From Leptotrichia sp. oral taxon 223 (GTDB lineage Bacteria; Fusobacteriota; Fusobacteriia; Fusobacteriales; Leptotrichiaceae): a stretch of DNA of 64,000 nt. The translations under genes and the position numbers were made by a program. The notes below the pieces were generated by a model that was not told where the DNA came from, did no database searches, and saw nothing but the letters and a program-made list of their open reading frames with translations. Shown one piece after another: positions 16,437 through 24,495 of this stretch (the first letter of the stretch is position 1; every line of letters starts with the position of its first letter). The stretch lies in NCBI RefSeq assembly GCF_013394795.1, contig NZ_JABXYU010000001.1:1736001-1800000 (forward strand), given 5' to 3'.

Positions 16437-17444
16437 ATGAAGAAAATAATAAATGAACCTGAAAATTTTGTAAAAGAAATGATAGAAGGAATAGTAGCTG
16501 CTCATAGTGATAAAATACAGTTATTAAATGATGATATTAGAGTGCTGGTAAGAAAGGATAATCCTAAAAAAAATAAAGTGGGAATTGTTACCGCAGGAGG
16601 TAGCGGACATCTTCCAACGTTTTTAGGATATGTAGGAGAAGGAATGCTTGATGGATGTGCAATAGGAAATGTATTTGCTTCACCTTCGTCACAGAAAATG
16701 CTTGATACGATAAAGGCTTGCGATTTTGGAAAAGGGGTTTTGTGTCTTTATGGAAATTATGGCGGAGATAAGATGAATTTTAATATGGCATGTGAACTGG
16801 CTGATTTTGAAGATATAAAAACTGCTAACGTATTAGTTAAAGATGATGTTGCTTCAGCGCCTTATGAAAAAAAAGATACAAGACGAGGCGTAGCAGGAAT
16901 GCTATATGCTTATAAAATCGCAGGAGCGGCTGCAGATGAAGGATTGGATTTGGAAGAGGTTGCTCAAATCACTCAGCAGGCTTTGGAAAATATAAAAACA
17001 ATGGGAGTGGCTCTTTCCCCATGCATTGTTCCTGAAGTTGGAAAACCTACTTTTAGTATAGAAGACAATAAAATAGAAATAGGCATGGGAATACACGGAG
17101 AGCAAGGTATCGAAGTAAGGGAAATGCTAAAGGCAGATGAAATAGCAGATTTAATATTTTCCAAGATAAATGAAGAATTGGAACTGAAATCAGAAGATGA
17201 AGTTTCTGTAACTGTAAATGGATTGGGTGCAACTCCTTTAGAAGAACTTTACATTGTATATAACAGAATTTATAAAATTTTAAAAGAAAAAAATGTAAAA
17301 ATAATAAAACCACATATAGGAGAATTTGCTACTTCTATGGAAATGGCGGGATTATCAATAACAATTTTTAAATTGAATGAGGAAACTAAAAGATTATTAT
17401 TGAAAGAAGCAATTACACCGTTTTATACTAATGTGAATAAGTAA
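16437..17444 (+). CDS. dhaK: Dihydroxyacetone kinase subunit DhaK
   Basis: A 335-residue DhaK, which binds dihydroxyacetone or a related short ketose as a hemiaminal with an active-site histidine. That residue is His220 in GIHGEQGIE; the GGSGHLP loop (54-60) is the second substrate-contact region. The start at 16437 is chosen because GGAAGGTG lies just before it and the upstream part of the frame overlaps the aldolase gene. The kinase needs DhaL as the ADP-binding partner, encoded next. No DhaM gene is in the operon, so the phosphate source is open: the operon HPr, a DhaM elsewhere, or ATP directly. Confidence 0.9.
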   Translation: MKKIINEPENFVKEMIEGIVAAHSDKIQLLNDDIRVLVRKDNPKKNKVGIVTAGGSGHLPTFLGYVGEGMLDGCAIGNVFASPSSQKMLDTIKACDFGKGVLCLYGNYGGDKMNFNMACELADFEDIKTANVLVKDDVASAPYEKKDTRRGVAGMLYAYKIAGAAADEGLDLEEVAQITQQALENIKTMGVALSPCIVPEVGKPTFSIEDNKIEIGMGIHGEQGIEVREMLKADEIADLIFSKINEELELKSEDEVSVTVNGLGATPLEELYIVYNRIYKILKEKNVKIIKPHIGEFATSMEMAGLSITIFKLNEETKRLLLKEAITPFYTNVNK

Positions 17445-17465
17445 TTTCAGGAAGGACAGGCAGTT

Positions 17466-18110
17466 ATGGATATAAATGATGTAAAATTAATTACAGAAAA
17501 TGTACTCAAGTTAGTAAAGGAAAATAGAGATTATTTACTTGATTTGGACAGCCAATTTGGAGATGGAGACTTGGGAATATCAATGGTTCAAGGATTTTCC
17601 GGATTAAAAGATTATTTAGAAACTTCTAAAGAAAAAGATTTAGGGAAATTATTTTTTAAGATGGGAATGATCTTTAATGAATCAGCTCCTTCGTCATTGG
17701 GAACGATTATTTCATTCTGGCTATTAGGAATAGGTGGAAGCTTGAAAGGAAAAGAGAATGCGGATAAAAATGATATGAAAATAGCATTGGAAAATGGGAT
17801 TAGCAAGTTAAAGGAAAGAGCAAATTCAAAGGAAAACGAGAAAACAATCCTAGATTCATTGTCTCCTGCCGCAAAAGCTTTTCAGAAAAATACAGATGAG
17901 AAAAAAACAGTATTAGAAATTTTAAAAGAAGCAAGTAATGCTGCGTCAAAGGGAAGTGAAGCAACAAAAAATATGACGGCAGTTCATGGAAGAGCGGCAT
18001 ACCATGGAGAAAAAACAATAGGGCATATAGATGGAGGTTCTTATGTTGGCAAGCTGATATTTGAGGGAATTTATAATTACTATAAAGAAAAGGATGAAAA
18101 GCTGTATTAG
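17466..18110 (+). CDS. dhaL: Dihydroxyacetone kinase subunit DhaL
   Basis: A 214-residue DhaL, the nucleotide-binding subunit of dihydroxyacetone kinase. The magnesium-binding motif is DLDSQFGDGDLG (residues 26-37), and the later MTAVHGRAAYHG segment is the conserved nucleotide-cap region. In PTS-type systems DhaL holds an ADP that is re-phosphorylated by DhaM; in ATP-type enzymes the same domain exchanges ATP. The sequence alone does not decide between these. It is the last gene of the operon, followed by two terminators. Confidence 0.9.
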   Translation: MDINDVKLITENVLKLVKENRDYLLDLDSQFGDGDLGISMVQGFSGLKDYLETSKEKDLGKLFFKMGMIFNESAPSSLGTIISFWLLGIGGSLKGKENADKNDMKIALENGISKLKERANSKENEKTILDSLSPAAKAFQKNTDEKKTVLEILKEASNAASKGSEATKNMTAVHGRAAYHGEKTIGHIDGGSYVGKLIFEGIYNYYKEKDEKLY

Positions 18111-18178
18111 GTAAAAAAGACAAGGCAAAATTAACATTTATAAAGACTTCCTTAAATTTTTCGTTTTCATTTTAGTGT

Positions 18179-18230
18179 ACTGGCTTTCTTAGGTAAAAAT
18201 GTATCTTAGAAAGTCAGTATTCTTTTTTTT
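18179..18230 (+). terminator. Terminator of the PTS-aldolase-DhaKL operon
   Basis: ACTGGCTTTCTTAGGTA at 18179 pairs with the TATCTTAGAAAGTCAGT that ends at 18218, with an A-rich loop, and is followed by TCTTTTTTTT. Confidence 0.85.
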
Positions 18231-18326
18231 GCAGCCTTTTAGGAAAGCAATATAAATTGAATTATAAAATAGGACATATTGTCAGGTCAAGTGCAGAAAA
18301 AATAAAAATAATATAAAGTATTTTTA

Positions 18327-18360
18327 AAAGAGCAGAGATTTTTCCGCTCTTTAATTTTTT
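18327..18360 (+). terminator. Second hairpin terminator after dhaL
   Basis: AAAGAGC (18327-18333) and GCTCTTT (18346-18352) form a perfect 7-base stem followed by AATTTTTT. It may be a backup for the terminator at 18179. Confidence 0.65.
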
Positions 18361-18544
18361 ATGTTATAGAGTTTCAAAAACCATATTCTTCTGTTTAACT
18401 TCTTTTTTTCTTGACATAGCAGCAATATATCAAATTTTTAATTGATTTTAAAGATAGAAATAGTTTATTAAAAAAGTAGAAAAATACAAGGAATGGGTGT
18501 ATAATAGGAGAAAACAAAAAATTAATTTGAAAGGGATGAAATTA

Positions 18545-19396
18545 ATGAAGGAAAAAACTGGGTTAGTATTGGAAGGTGGAGGACTTCGGGGGATATTTAC
18601 GGCAGGGGTGCTGGATTTCTTTTTGGAAAAAAATATTGAATTTGATAATTGCATAGGGGTGTCTGCGGGAGCTTGTCATGCCTGCAGCTATTTGGCGAAA
18701 CAGCATAAGAGGGCGTTTAATGTGTCTGTTGACTATCTGGATGACAAAAGATACTGCACGCTTTATAGCTTGCTTAAAACAGGGGATTTATTTGATGTGG
18801 ATTTAGTTTATAATGAGATTCCGAATAAACTGAATCCGATTGACAACAAAACATTTATGAAAAATAAGACAAAATTTCAGGTGGTAATTACAAATTGTGA
18901 AACTGGGGAGGCGGAATATCCTGAAGTCAAAGATTTTGACAAGGATACAGTTTATGTAAGGGCTTCAAGTTCTTTGCCATTACTTGCCAGAATGGTTAAT
19001 ATTAATGGAAATGTTTATCTGGATGGTGGAGTTTCTGATTCAATACCGATTAAAAAGTCCATGGAAAATGGAAATACAAAAAATGTAGTTGTCTTGACAC
19101 GTGATAAAAGTTATAGAAAGAAGCAAAGTGCATTGGGTAAAATTACTGGGATAAGATATAAAAAGTTTCCTAAATTTGTAGAACTTATGAATACAAGATA
19201 TATTCGATATAATAAAGTGCTTGATTACATTGATGAGCTGGAGGCAAAAGGGGAGATTTTTGTGATTCGTCCAGAAGTGGAACTAACGCTTGGGAGAATT
19301 GAGAAAAATAAGAAGAAACTTTTGGAAGTGTACAATATTGGCTATGAAACAGCGAAAAAAAATTATGAAAATTTGAAAAAATATTTGGAAGGGTAA
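18545..19396 (+). CDS. Patatin-like phospholipase
   Basis: A 283-residue cytoplasmic patatin/RssA-type lipid acyl hydrolase. The oxyanion loop is GGGLRG (11-16), the nucleophile is Ser40 in GVSAG and the catalytic aspartate is Asp160 in DGG, so the Ser-Asp dyad is complete. The start at 18545 is preferred: AAAGGGATG lies at proper distance, and the frame upstream runs through the probable -10 box. There is no signal peptide. It precedes an acyltransferase-like gene and a zinc-ribbon membrane protein in the same direction, which suggests a shared lipid function (inference), although a terminator separates the first two. Confidence 0.88.
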   Translation: MKEKTGLVLEGGGLRGIFTAGVLDFFLEKNIEFDNCIGVSAGACHACSYLAKQHKRAFNVSVDYLDDKRYCTLYSLLKTGDLFDVDLVYNEIPNKLNPIDNKTFMKNKTKFQVVITNCETGEAEYPEVKDFDKDTVYVRASSSLPLLARMVNINGNVYLDGGVSDSIPIKKSMENGNTKNVVVLTRDKSYRKKQSALGKITGIRYKKFPKFVELMNTRYIRYNKVLDYIDELEAKGEIFVIRPEVELTLGRIEKNKKKLLEVYNIGYETAKKNYENLKKYLEG

Positions 19397-19440
19397 TAAT
19401 TTTTTGATTACTTGTTCTTGAGCATTTGTAAATAAGAATT

Positions 19441-19476
19441 GAACTTGTAGAAAGCAAGTTTTGAGCAAGTTCTTTT
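19441..19476 (+). terminator. Terminator after the patatin-like gene
   Basis: GAACTTG (19441-19447) pairs with CAAGTTC (19466-19472) and is followed by TTTT. The loop contains a second AAGTT copy. The U-run is short, so partial read-through into the next gene is possible. Confidence 0.6.
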
Positions 19477-19524
19477 AAATAATGCTTTAAAGGTTAAAAA
19501 TAAATAAAATAAAAGAGGATAAAT

Positions 19525-20940
19525 GTGAAAAATGAAAAAATCTGGTATGAACTGGACGCTTTTGCAAAAACTTATTCTTCAATAATTAGTGAAGGAAGAA
19601 CCACATGCTTTCGGCTTTCAGCATTGTTTTCTGAAAATATTGACTTGGAAATATTAAAAAAAGTTGCGATTTCGCTTGAAAAGAAATATCCGTTTTATAA
19701 TTCGGAGCTGAAAAAGGGAATTTTCTGGAATTATTTGCAGCAGAAAAAGGCTCATTTTATGATTGAGGAGGAGAAAACTTATCCTTGTACGGATATACAG
19801 AAGGATAATCCGCTGAGAATCATTTATTTTAATAATAAATTATCGATAGAAATAGCACATTTTTTAACTGACGGGAAAGGTGCGGCGTTATTTTTTCAAG
19901 ATTTGATTGAAGAATATTTGGAGAAAAAGTATTTTTTGGAAAATATCGAAAAAGATGAAATGGATAGTTTAACTAATGAGGTTGAAAAAAAGAAGGAAGT
20001 AAAAATTGAAAAAATAAAGAAAATAATCAATTTTGGAAAAAAGATAAATAAAAATGGGAAAGAAAAAGATTTTGAAAATAAAAAAATTGAAAAAAACTTT
20101 TTTGAAAAGACAAAGGAAATATTGGGAAATGATAGTGGATTGAAAAATGCTCAAAAAAATGAGTATGTCGATCTTTATGAAAAATATATGCGGAAAGTGA
20201 GCAAGGAAACTACGATAAAGTCAGCATTTCACTTACCAATGAAAATATTGGAAAAGGGGCAGTATCACATTACGACTGGAGAAATTAATATAAAAAGTCT
20301 GAAAGAGGAGAGTAAAAAATACGGGACGACTATCGGAAAATATCTTCTTTCCGTATATTTCAAGGTTCTGCTGGATAGGTATTCGCAGGCGAAAAATCCG
20401 ATTGTTATTGGAGTACCGGTTGATCTGCGAAAAATTTTTGAAGAAACTACATACAGAAATTTTTTTATAAACATAACTCCTAGTGTGGATGCAAGTCTTG
20501 GCGCATATTCCCTCTCTGAAATCATAACTTATCTGGATAACTATTTTGCCTTAAAAATCACAAAAAAAGAATTTTACAAAAGCATATACAAGGCAATGAA
20601 TCCAATACAGAATATAATAATAAAGTCCGTTCCATATTTGATAAAACGTATATTTTTCCCATTTATATTCGATTATTACGGAGAACGTGGCTATACGACA
20701 GGATTTTCAAATTTAGGAATTTTTAAAGTTAATAAAAAATATGAAAAATATTTAAAAGGATTCCGATTCTTACCGCCACCGAGCAAAAGGTGCAAAATTA
20801 AGATGGGAGTTATAAGCGATTATAACAAAGTTTATGTAAATTTTGGAAATCTAACTGCAAATTATGATATTGAGAGGGATTTTTTTATTTATTTGAGAAA
20901 AAGGGGAATAAAATCCAAAATTATTACAAATTATTTTTAA
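19525..20940 (+). CDS. Acyltransferase of the condensation / alcohol acetyltransferase superfamily
   Basis: A 471-residue protein starting at GTG with AGAGG upstream. The HxxxDG motif of CoA-dependent acyltransferases and NRPS condensation domains is present as HFLTDG (His112, Asp116, Gly117). The C-terminal half contains GVPVDLR and the FSNLG segment seen in alcohol-acetyltransferase-like members. Between the motif and the second lobe lies a lysine/glutamate-rich low-complexity insert (about residues 145-215), probably a flexible linker. There are no membrane segments or signal peptide. Substrate unknown; a lipid or wax-ester type reaction is a guess from the neighbours. Confidence 0.72.
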   Translation: MKNEKIWYELDAFAKTYSSIISEGRTTCFRLSALFSENIDLEILKKVAISLEKKYPFYNSELKKGIFWNYLQQKKAHFMIEEEKTYPCTDIQKDNPLRIIYFNNKLSIEIAHFLTDGKGAALFFQDLIEEYLEKKYFLENIEKDEMDSLTNEVEKKKEVKIEKIKKIINFGKKINKNGKEKDFENKKIEKNFFEKTKEILGNDSGLKNAQKNEYVDLYEKYMRKVSKETTIKSAFHLPMKILEKGQYHITTGEINIKSLKEESKKYGTTIGKYLLSVYFKVLLDRYSQAKNPIVIGVPVDLRKIFEETTYRNFFINITPSVDASLGAYSLSEIITYLDNYFALKITKKEFYKSIYKAMNPIQNIIIKSVPYLIKRIFFPFIFDYYGERGYTTGFSNLGIFKVNKKYEKYLKGFRFLPPPSKRCKIKMGVISDYNKVYVNFGNLTANYDIERDFFIYLRKRGIKSKIITNYF

Positions 20941-21053
20941 ATGTCTAATTGAATTTTTTAAAAATTAAATGGATAAAAATTACATTTTGAAAAGAATAGC
21001 ATGACTTTTGAGTTCAGTTTTAAAATGGAATTACTATAAAAAAGGAGATAAAT

Positions 21054-21737
21054 ATGTATTGTATAAAATGTGGAGTAGAGCTGGAAGACGGAGCAGAAAG
21101 ATGTCCACTGTGTGAAACGCCTGTTCCTGAGCTAAAGGGGCTGGAAGATAAGGAATTTGTGAAGGAATATCCGATAATTAATATAAATTTGTATGAAATG
21201 AAAATGAAGAAAGTTAAAAAGGCTGTATTTTTATCATTTTTTACAATTTCAATAATTTCTATTTTGGAAGTCCTTTTTCAAAATCTGATAATGTATGGAA
21301 AAATGGAATGGGGATACTATGCGATTCCGTCTATTTTAATATTTGATCTGGGATTATTTGTTTTTCTGGATTCGTACAGAATGAGGACAAATCTGTTTTT
21401 ACTGCTAAGCGGCTTAATTTTTTATTTTCTTCTGCTTGATTTTGGAGATAAAAAATTGACTTGGAGTCTAAGACTTGGGATTCCCATTGTCCTTGCCTTT
21501 TATCTTATTAGTCTTATTTTTTCGTATGCCTGGGACAAGCATAAGAGCGACAGGCTAAAGATATTGAATTTTTTTATTTTTTTTGTTGGAATATTTCTTT
21601 TAATTCTGGAGCTAATTATAAGTAAAAAAATGACATGGAGCATATTTTCATCAATTCCATTATTTATTTTAAGTATAATGCTAAGATATGCGTATAAATC
21701 TTATAAGGAAGAGTTTAAACGCAGATTACATAGGTAA
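21054..21737 (+). CDS. Zinc-ribbon membrane protein (DUF6320-like)
   Basis: A 227-residue protein. Residues 1-25 form a CxxC...CxxC zinc ribbon (Cys3, Cys6, Cys17, Cys20); residues 55-210 hold five or six hydrophobic segments ending in a basic tail. This layout matches zinc-ribbon proteins found beside alcohol-acetyltransferase-like genes in Firmicutes (from memory, not searched). AAAGGAG lies before the ATG. It is probably cotranscribed with the acyltransferase 113 bases upstream. Function unknown. Confidence 0.7.
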   Translation: MYCIKCGVELEDGAERCPLCETPVPELKGLEDKEFVKEYPIININLYEMKMKKVKKAVFLSFFTISIISILEVLFQNLIMYGKMEWGYYAIPSILIFDLGLFVFLDSYRMRTNLFLLLSGLIFYFLLLDFGDKKLTWSLRLGIPIVLAFYLISLIFSYAWDKHKSDRLKILNFFIFFVGIFLLILELIISKKMTWSIFSSIPLFILSIMLRYAYKSYKEEFKRRLHR

Positions 21738-21743
21738 TTATTT

Positions 21744-21820
21744 TCAAAATACTGTATTATTTGCTTTTATAGCCATTCTTTCTACTAAGGCAAATAATAC
21801 GGTATTTTGAGATATTTTTT
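21744..21820 (+). terminator. Very long inverted repeat / terminator after the zinc-ribbon gene
   Basis: The arms 21744-21764 and 21790-21810 are complementary over 21 positions with one mismatch (TCAAAATAC and TATTATTTGC are paired), with a 25-base loop. The run TTTTTTT at 21814-21820 follows. It can act as a terminator but the stem is far longer than needed. Confidence 0.65.
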
Positions 21821-21859
21821 TGAACTGCTAAACATTACCATATTTTGTTATATTTTTTT

Positions 21860-21908
21860 AAAAGGTTGGGAAAATAACCATTTACCTTATGCGTTGGTTA
21901 CCTTTTTT
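21860..21908 (+). terminator. Second terminator-like hairpin
   Basis: AAAAGGT (21860-21866) pairs with ACCTTTT (21900-21906), with an inner AACC/GGTT pairing, followed by TT. It lies 50 bases beyond the first dyad. Confidence 0.55.
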
Positions 21909-21950
21909 GATGTATTCAGATTATGATTTTTAGACTTTTGAATAATATTT

Positions 21951-22175
21951 TTAAGCTTCTTTAAATAAATTGAATATTTCCTCAAGTGTCATTGTATGTG
22001 TTTCTAAATTGTAAGGATTAAATAAATATTCATCTAATTTTTGTTGTTCTCCTTCCTTTGTTTATGTTTAAGTATAGTTATTTAATTTCAGTTCTTTTAA
22101 TATATTTTTACTCCAAACAAAAAATCTTTTATTCTGAATTACTTCTATATGTAGCAGAAAAAAATTAGAGAGTTT
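21951..22175 (-). pseudogene. Decayed minus-strand gene remnant
   Basis: One minus-strand frame reads about 34 residues of protein-like sequence containing NKRFFVWSKNILKELKLNNY, meets two nearby TAA codons, and continues in the same frame with EGEQQKLDEYLFNPYNLET and EEIFNLFKEA to a terminal stop at 21951. Codon use and amino-acid mix look like real Leptotrichia-type coding sequence rather than random AT-rich DNA. Upstream of 22175 the frame is closed. The parent family was not recognised. Confidence 0.45.
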
Positions 22176-22373
22176 TTAATTTGGACAAAAAAATAGAAAA
22201 AACTATTATTAATCATGATATTTATAAATAAAATTATAAAAGTCTTTAAGATGGATACTTAAGAATTAAATTTGATTTTTTTAACAGAGTTATCAAATTA
22301 ATTATTATAGAATTCTACTTTTATTTTTTAAATGGGATTTAGTATCAAAACTAAAAAATTTGTTTTGCTAAAC

Positions 22374-22409
22374 AAAAAAACTGCTTCATTTACAACATTG
22401 AAACAGCTT
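22374..22409 (-). terminator. Terminator of the small zinc-ribbon gene
   Basis: On the minus strand AGCTGTTTCA pairs with TGAAGCAGTT across a ten-base loop (two non-Watson-Crick positions) and is followed by a T-run. It lies about 30 bases after the stop of the gene at 22437. Confidence 0.65.
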
Positions 22410-22436
22410 TTGAATAAATATGTTTATTAAATAATA

Positions 22437-22649
22437 TTACTTAGGAACTTCATAGGCTTGGTGACAAATTGGACATTGCATAAATTCCTGCTTCTTGCTT
22501 ATCGGAAAAACAGGTATCCAAAAAAGCGTAAACCATTGCTGTGTGCTTATAAACTCTAAATCTGATACATTGTGACATCGAGAACATTCGTATCTTCCTA
22601 CTATGCCTAGATTTTTTATTTTATTTTTTGTTCCAAATATTATAATCAT
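22437..22649 (-). CDS. Small zinc-ribbon protein
   Basis: A 70-residue protein of the zinc-ribbon family with two CxxC knuckles (Cys22/Cys25 and Cys59/Cys62). Between them lies an aromatic FTLFWIPVFPI stretch that is conserved in such small proteins and may touch the membrane. AGGAG precedes the ATG. It sits alone between aspS and a terminator. Real by composition and by its zinc-knuckle pattern, but the function of the family is unknown. Confidence 0.75.
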   Translation of the reverse strand: MIIIFGTKNKIKNLGIVGRYECSRCHNVSDLEFISTQQWFTLFWIPVFPISKKQEFMQCPICHQAYEVPK

Positions 22650-22686
22650 TTTAGGTAGTTCTCCTTTCAGTTTTTAGGTTAAATTA

Positions 22687-24468
22687 TTAATCTTCTTTTT
22701 CAATTTCCAGTAATTTTAGCCTTAAGTCGTCTGCAAGTACATTTTCTTCAATTTCAGCAGGAGCCCCAGTCATTAAATCCTGTCCTTTATTTGTTTTAGG
22801 GAATGGGATTACTTCTTTTATTGAATTTTCCTTTAGCATTGCCATAAGCCATCTGTCGATTCCGAAGGCAAGTCCTCCGTGTGGCGGTACTCCGTATTTT
22901 AGCACTTCCAGAAAGAAGCCAAATTTTTCCTGCTGTTCTTCTTTGCTAAGCCCCAATTTTTCAAATACTTTTTCCTGTAATTCCTCTTCATGAATTCTGA
23001 TACTTCCTCCACCGATTTCATAACCGTTTAGAACCATATCGTAGGAATCTGTTTTTATTTTATCAAGTTCATTTGAATCAAGATATTTTCTGTCTTCCTG
23101 CTTTATTGAAGTAAATGGATGATGTTGAGCCTTGTATCTATTTTCCTCTTCGCTCCATTCAAACATTGGGAAATCAACTACCCATAGGAATTTGAAAGAA
23201 TCTTTGTCAATTAATTCCAGCTCTTCTCCCAGTTTTAATCTCAATGCTCCTAGCCCATCATGCACAATTTTGTATTTATCAGCCAATATTAAAGCAATCT
23301 CATTATTTTTAATTCCTAATTTTTGAGTAATTTCAGTTAATTTTTCTTTGGTAAAAAATTTTGCAATTGGAGAATTAATTTCACCATTTTCGTTAGTTTT
23401 GATATAAGCCAGCCCTTTTGCCTTGAAATATGTTTTTACAAAGTCTTCTAAATCTTTGATGTATTTTCTTGAAAATTTTTCAGCATTTGGAGCGACAACC
23501 GCTTTTACATTTCCCCCATCTTTTATTGTATTTTCAAATACTCCAAATCCACAATTTTCTGTTTCTTTGGATAAATCAATCAATTTCATGTCAAATCTTA
23601 AATCAGGCTTGTCTGAACCATAAAGATTCATTGCGTCATCATAACTCATTCTTTCAAAATTTTCAGTAATTTCAATGCCTGTAACATCTTTAAATACTTG
23701 TTTTGCAAGTGCTTCTGTCACATTTAAAATATCTTCTTGCTCAATAAACGACATTTCCAAGTCCAATTGAGTAAATTCAGGCTGTCTGTCGGCTCTTAAA
23801 TCCTCATCTCGAAAACATTTTGCAAGCTGGTAATATTTATCAACACCCGATACCATAAGTATTTGCTTAAATAGCTGTGGAGATTGCGGCAAGGCGTAAA
23901 AGTCGCCTTTGTTTATTCGGCTTGGAACTACAAAATCTCTTGCTCCTTCGGGAGTGGCTTTCGCTAAAATAGGAGTGTCAATATCTAAAAATCCACTTTC
24001 ATTCATAAATTTTCTAATTGAAAACAGCATATCATTTCTTTTTATAATGTTATTTAACATTCTTGGACGTCTTATATCAAGATATCTGTAAGTTAGCCGC
24101 ATATTTTCATTAAGATTTCCTGTTTCATCAATTTCAAATGGCAATTGCTTAGAACGGCTCAAAATCTCAATATTTTTTGCTTCAACTTCAATATCTCCAG
24201 TAGGAATATTTTTATTTTTGCTACTTCTTTCAGCAACTTTTCCAGTAACTTTTATAACCCATTCATTTTTCAATTTTCTAGCTTCCTCAAAAAGCTCTTT
24301 TCCTGAAACTTCTTCATTTACTAAAATTTGAGTAATTCCATATCTATCCCTTAAATCAATGAATGTGAAATGCCCCAAATCCCTAACTTTTGAAACCCAT
24401 CCAGATAAAATAACTTCTTCTCCGACGTTTTCCATTCTTAATTCATTTAATTTATAATTTCTGTACAT
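22687..24468 (-). CDS. aspS: Aspartyl-tRNA synthetase
   Basis: A 593-residue class II synthetase of the bacterial AspRS type. It has an N-terminal OB-fold anticodon-binding domain (residues 1-110, with [11 protein letters not shown]), class II motif 2 ([18 protein letters not shown]) and motif 3 (GLAFGIDRW), and the large GAD insertion of the bacterial form. The start at 24468 is preferred because AAAGGA lies 8-10 bases upstream; a TTG 18 bases earlier overlaps that site. It follows hisS by 27 bases in one operon, an order common in bacteria. Confidence 0.95.
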   Translation of the reverse strand: MYRNYKLNELRMENVGEEVILSGWVSKVRDLGHFTFIDLRDRYGITQILVNEEVSGKELFEEARKLKNEWVIKVTGKVAERSSKNKNIPTGDIEVEAKNIEILSRSKQLPFEIDETGNLNENMRLTYRYLDIRRPRMLNNIIKRNDMLFSIRKFMNESGFLDIDTPILAKATPEGARDFVVPSRINKGDFYALPQSPQLFKQILMVSGVDKYYQLAKCFRDEDLRADRQPEFTQLDLEMSFIEQEDILNVTEALAKQVFKDVTGIEITENFERMSYDDAMNLYGSDKPDLRFDMKLIDLSKETENCGFGVFENTIKDGGNVKAVVAPNAEKFSRKYIKDLEDFVKTYFKAKGLAYIKTNENGEINSPIAKFFTKEKLTEITQKLGIKNNEIALILADKYKIVHDGLGALRLKLGEELELIDKDSFKFLWVVDFPMFEWSEEENRYKAQHHPFTSIKQEDRKYLDSNELDKIKTDSYDMVLNGYEIGGGSIRIHEEELQEKVFEKLGLSKEEQQEKFGFFLEVLKYGVPPHGGLAFGIDRWLMAMLKENSIKEVIPFPKTNKGQDLMTGAPAEIEENVLADDLRLKLLEIEKED

Positions 24469-24495
24469 TTTTATTTTTCCTTTCAATTTTTCTTT

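Larger units (their letters stand above)
18111..18544. other. Intergenic region between dhaL and the patatin-like gene
   Basis: Two terminators (18179-18230, 18327-18360) and then a likely -10 box TATAAT at 18500-18505, about 40 bases before the patatin-like start codon, without a clear -35. Nothing else was seen. Confidence 0.5.
21821..22436. other. Gap with a gene remnant and an AT-rich repeat-like patch
   Basis: Besides the hairpin at 21860 and the remnant at 21951-22175, the part 22176-22370 is plain AT-rich DNA. The segment at about 22349-22380 (AAAACTAAAAAATTTGTTTTGC) closely resembles 32725-32750, a possible dispersed motif. No intact gene was seen. Confidence 0.45.
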
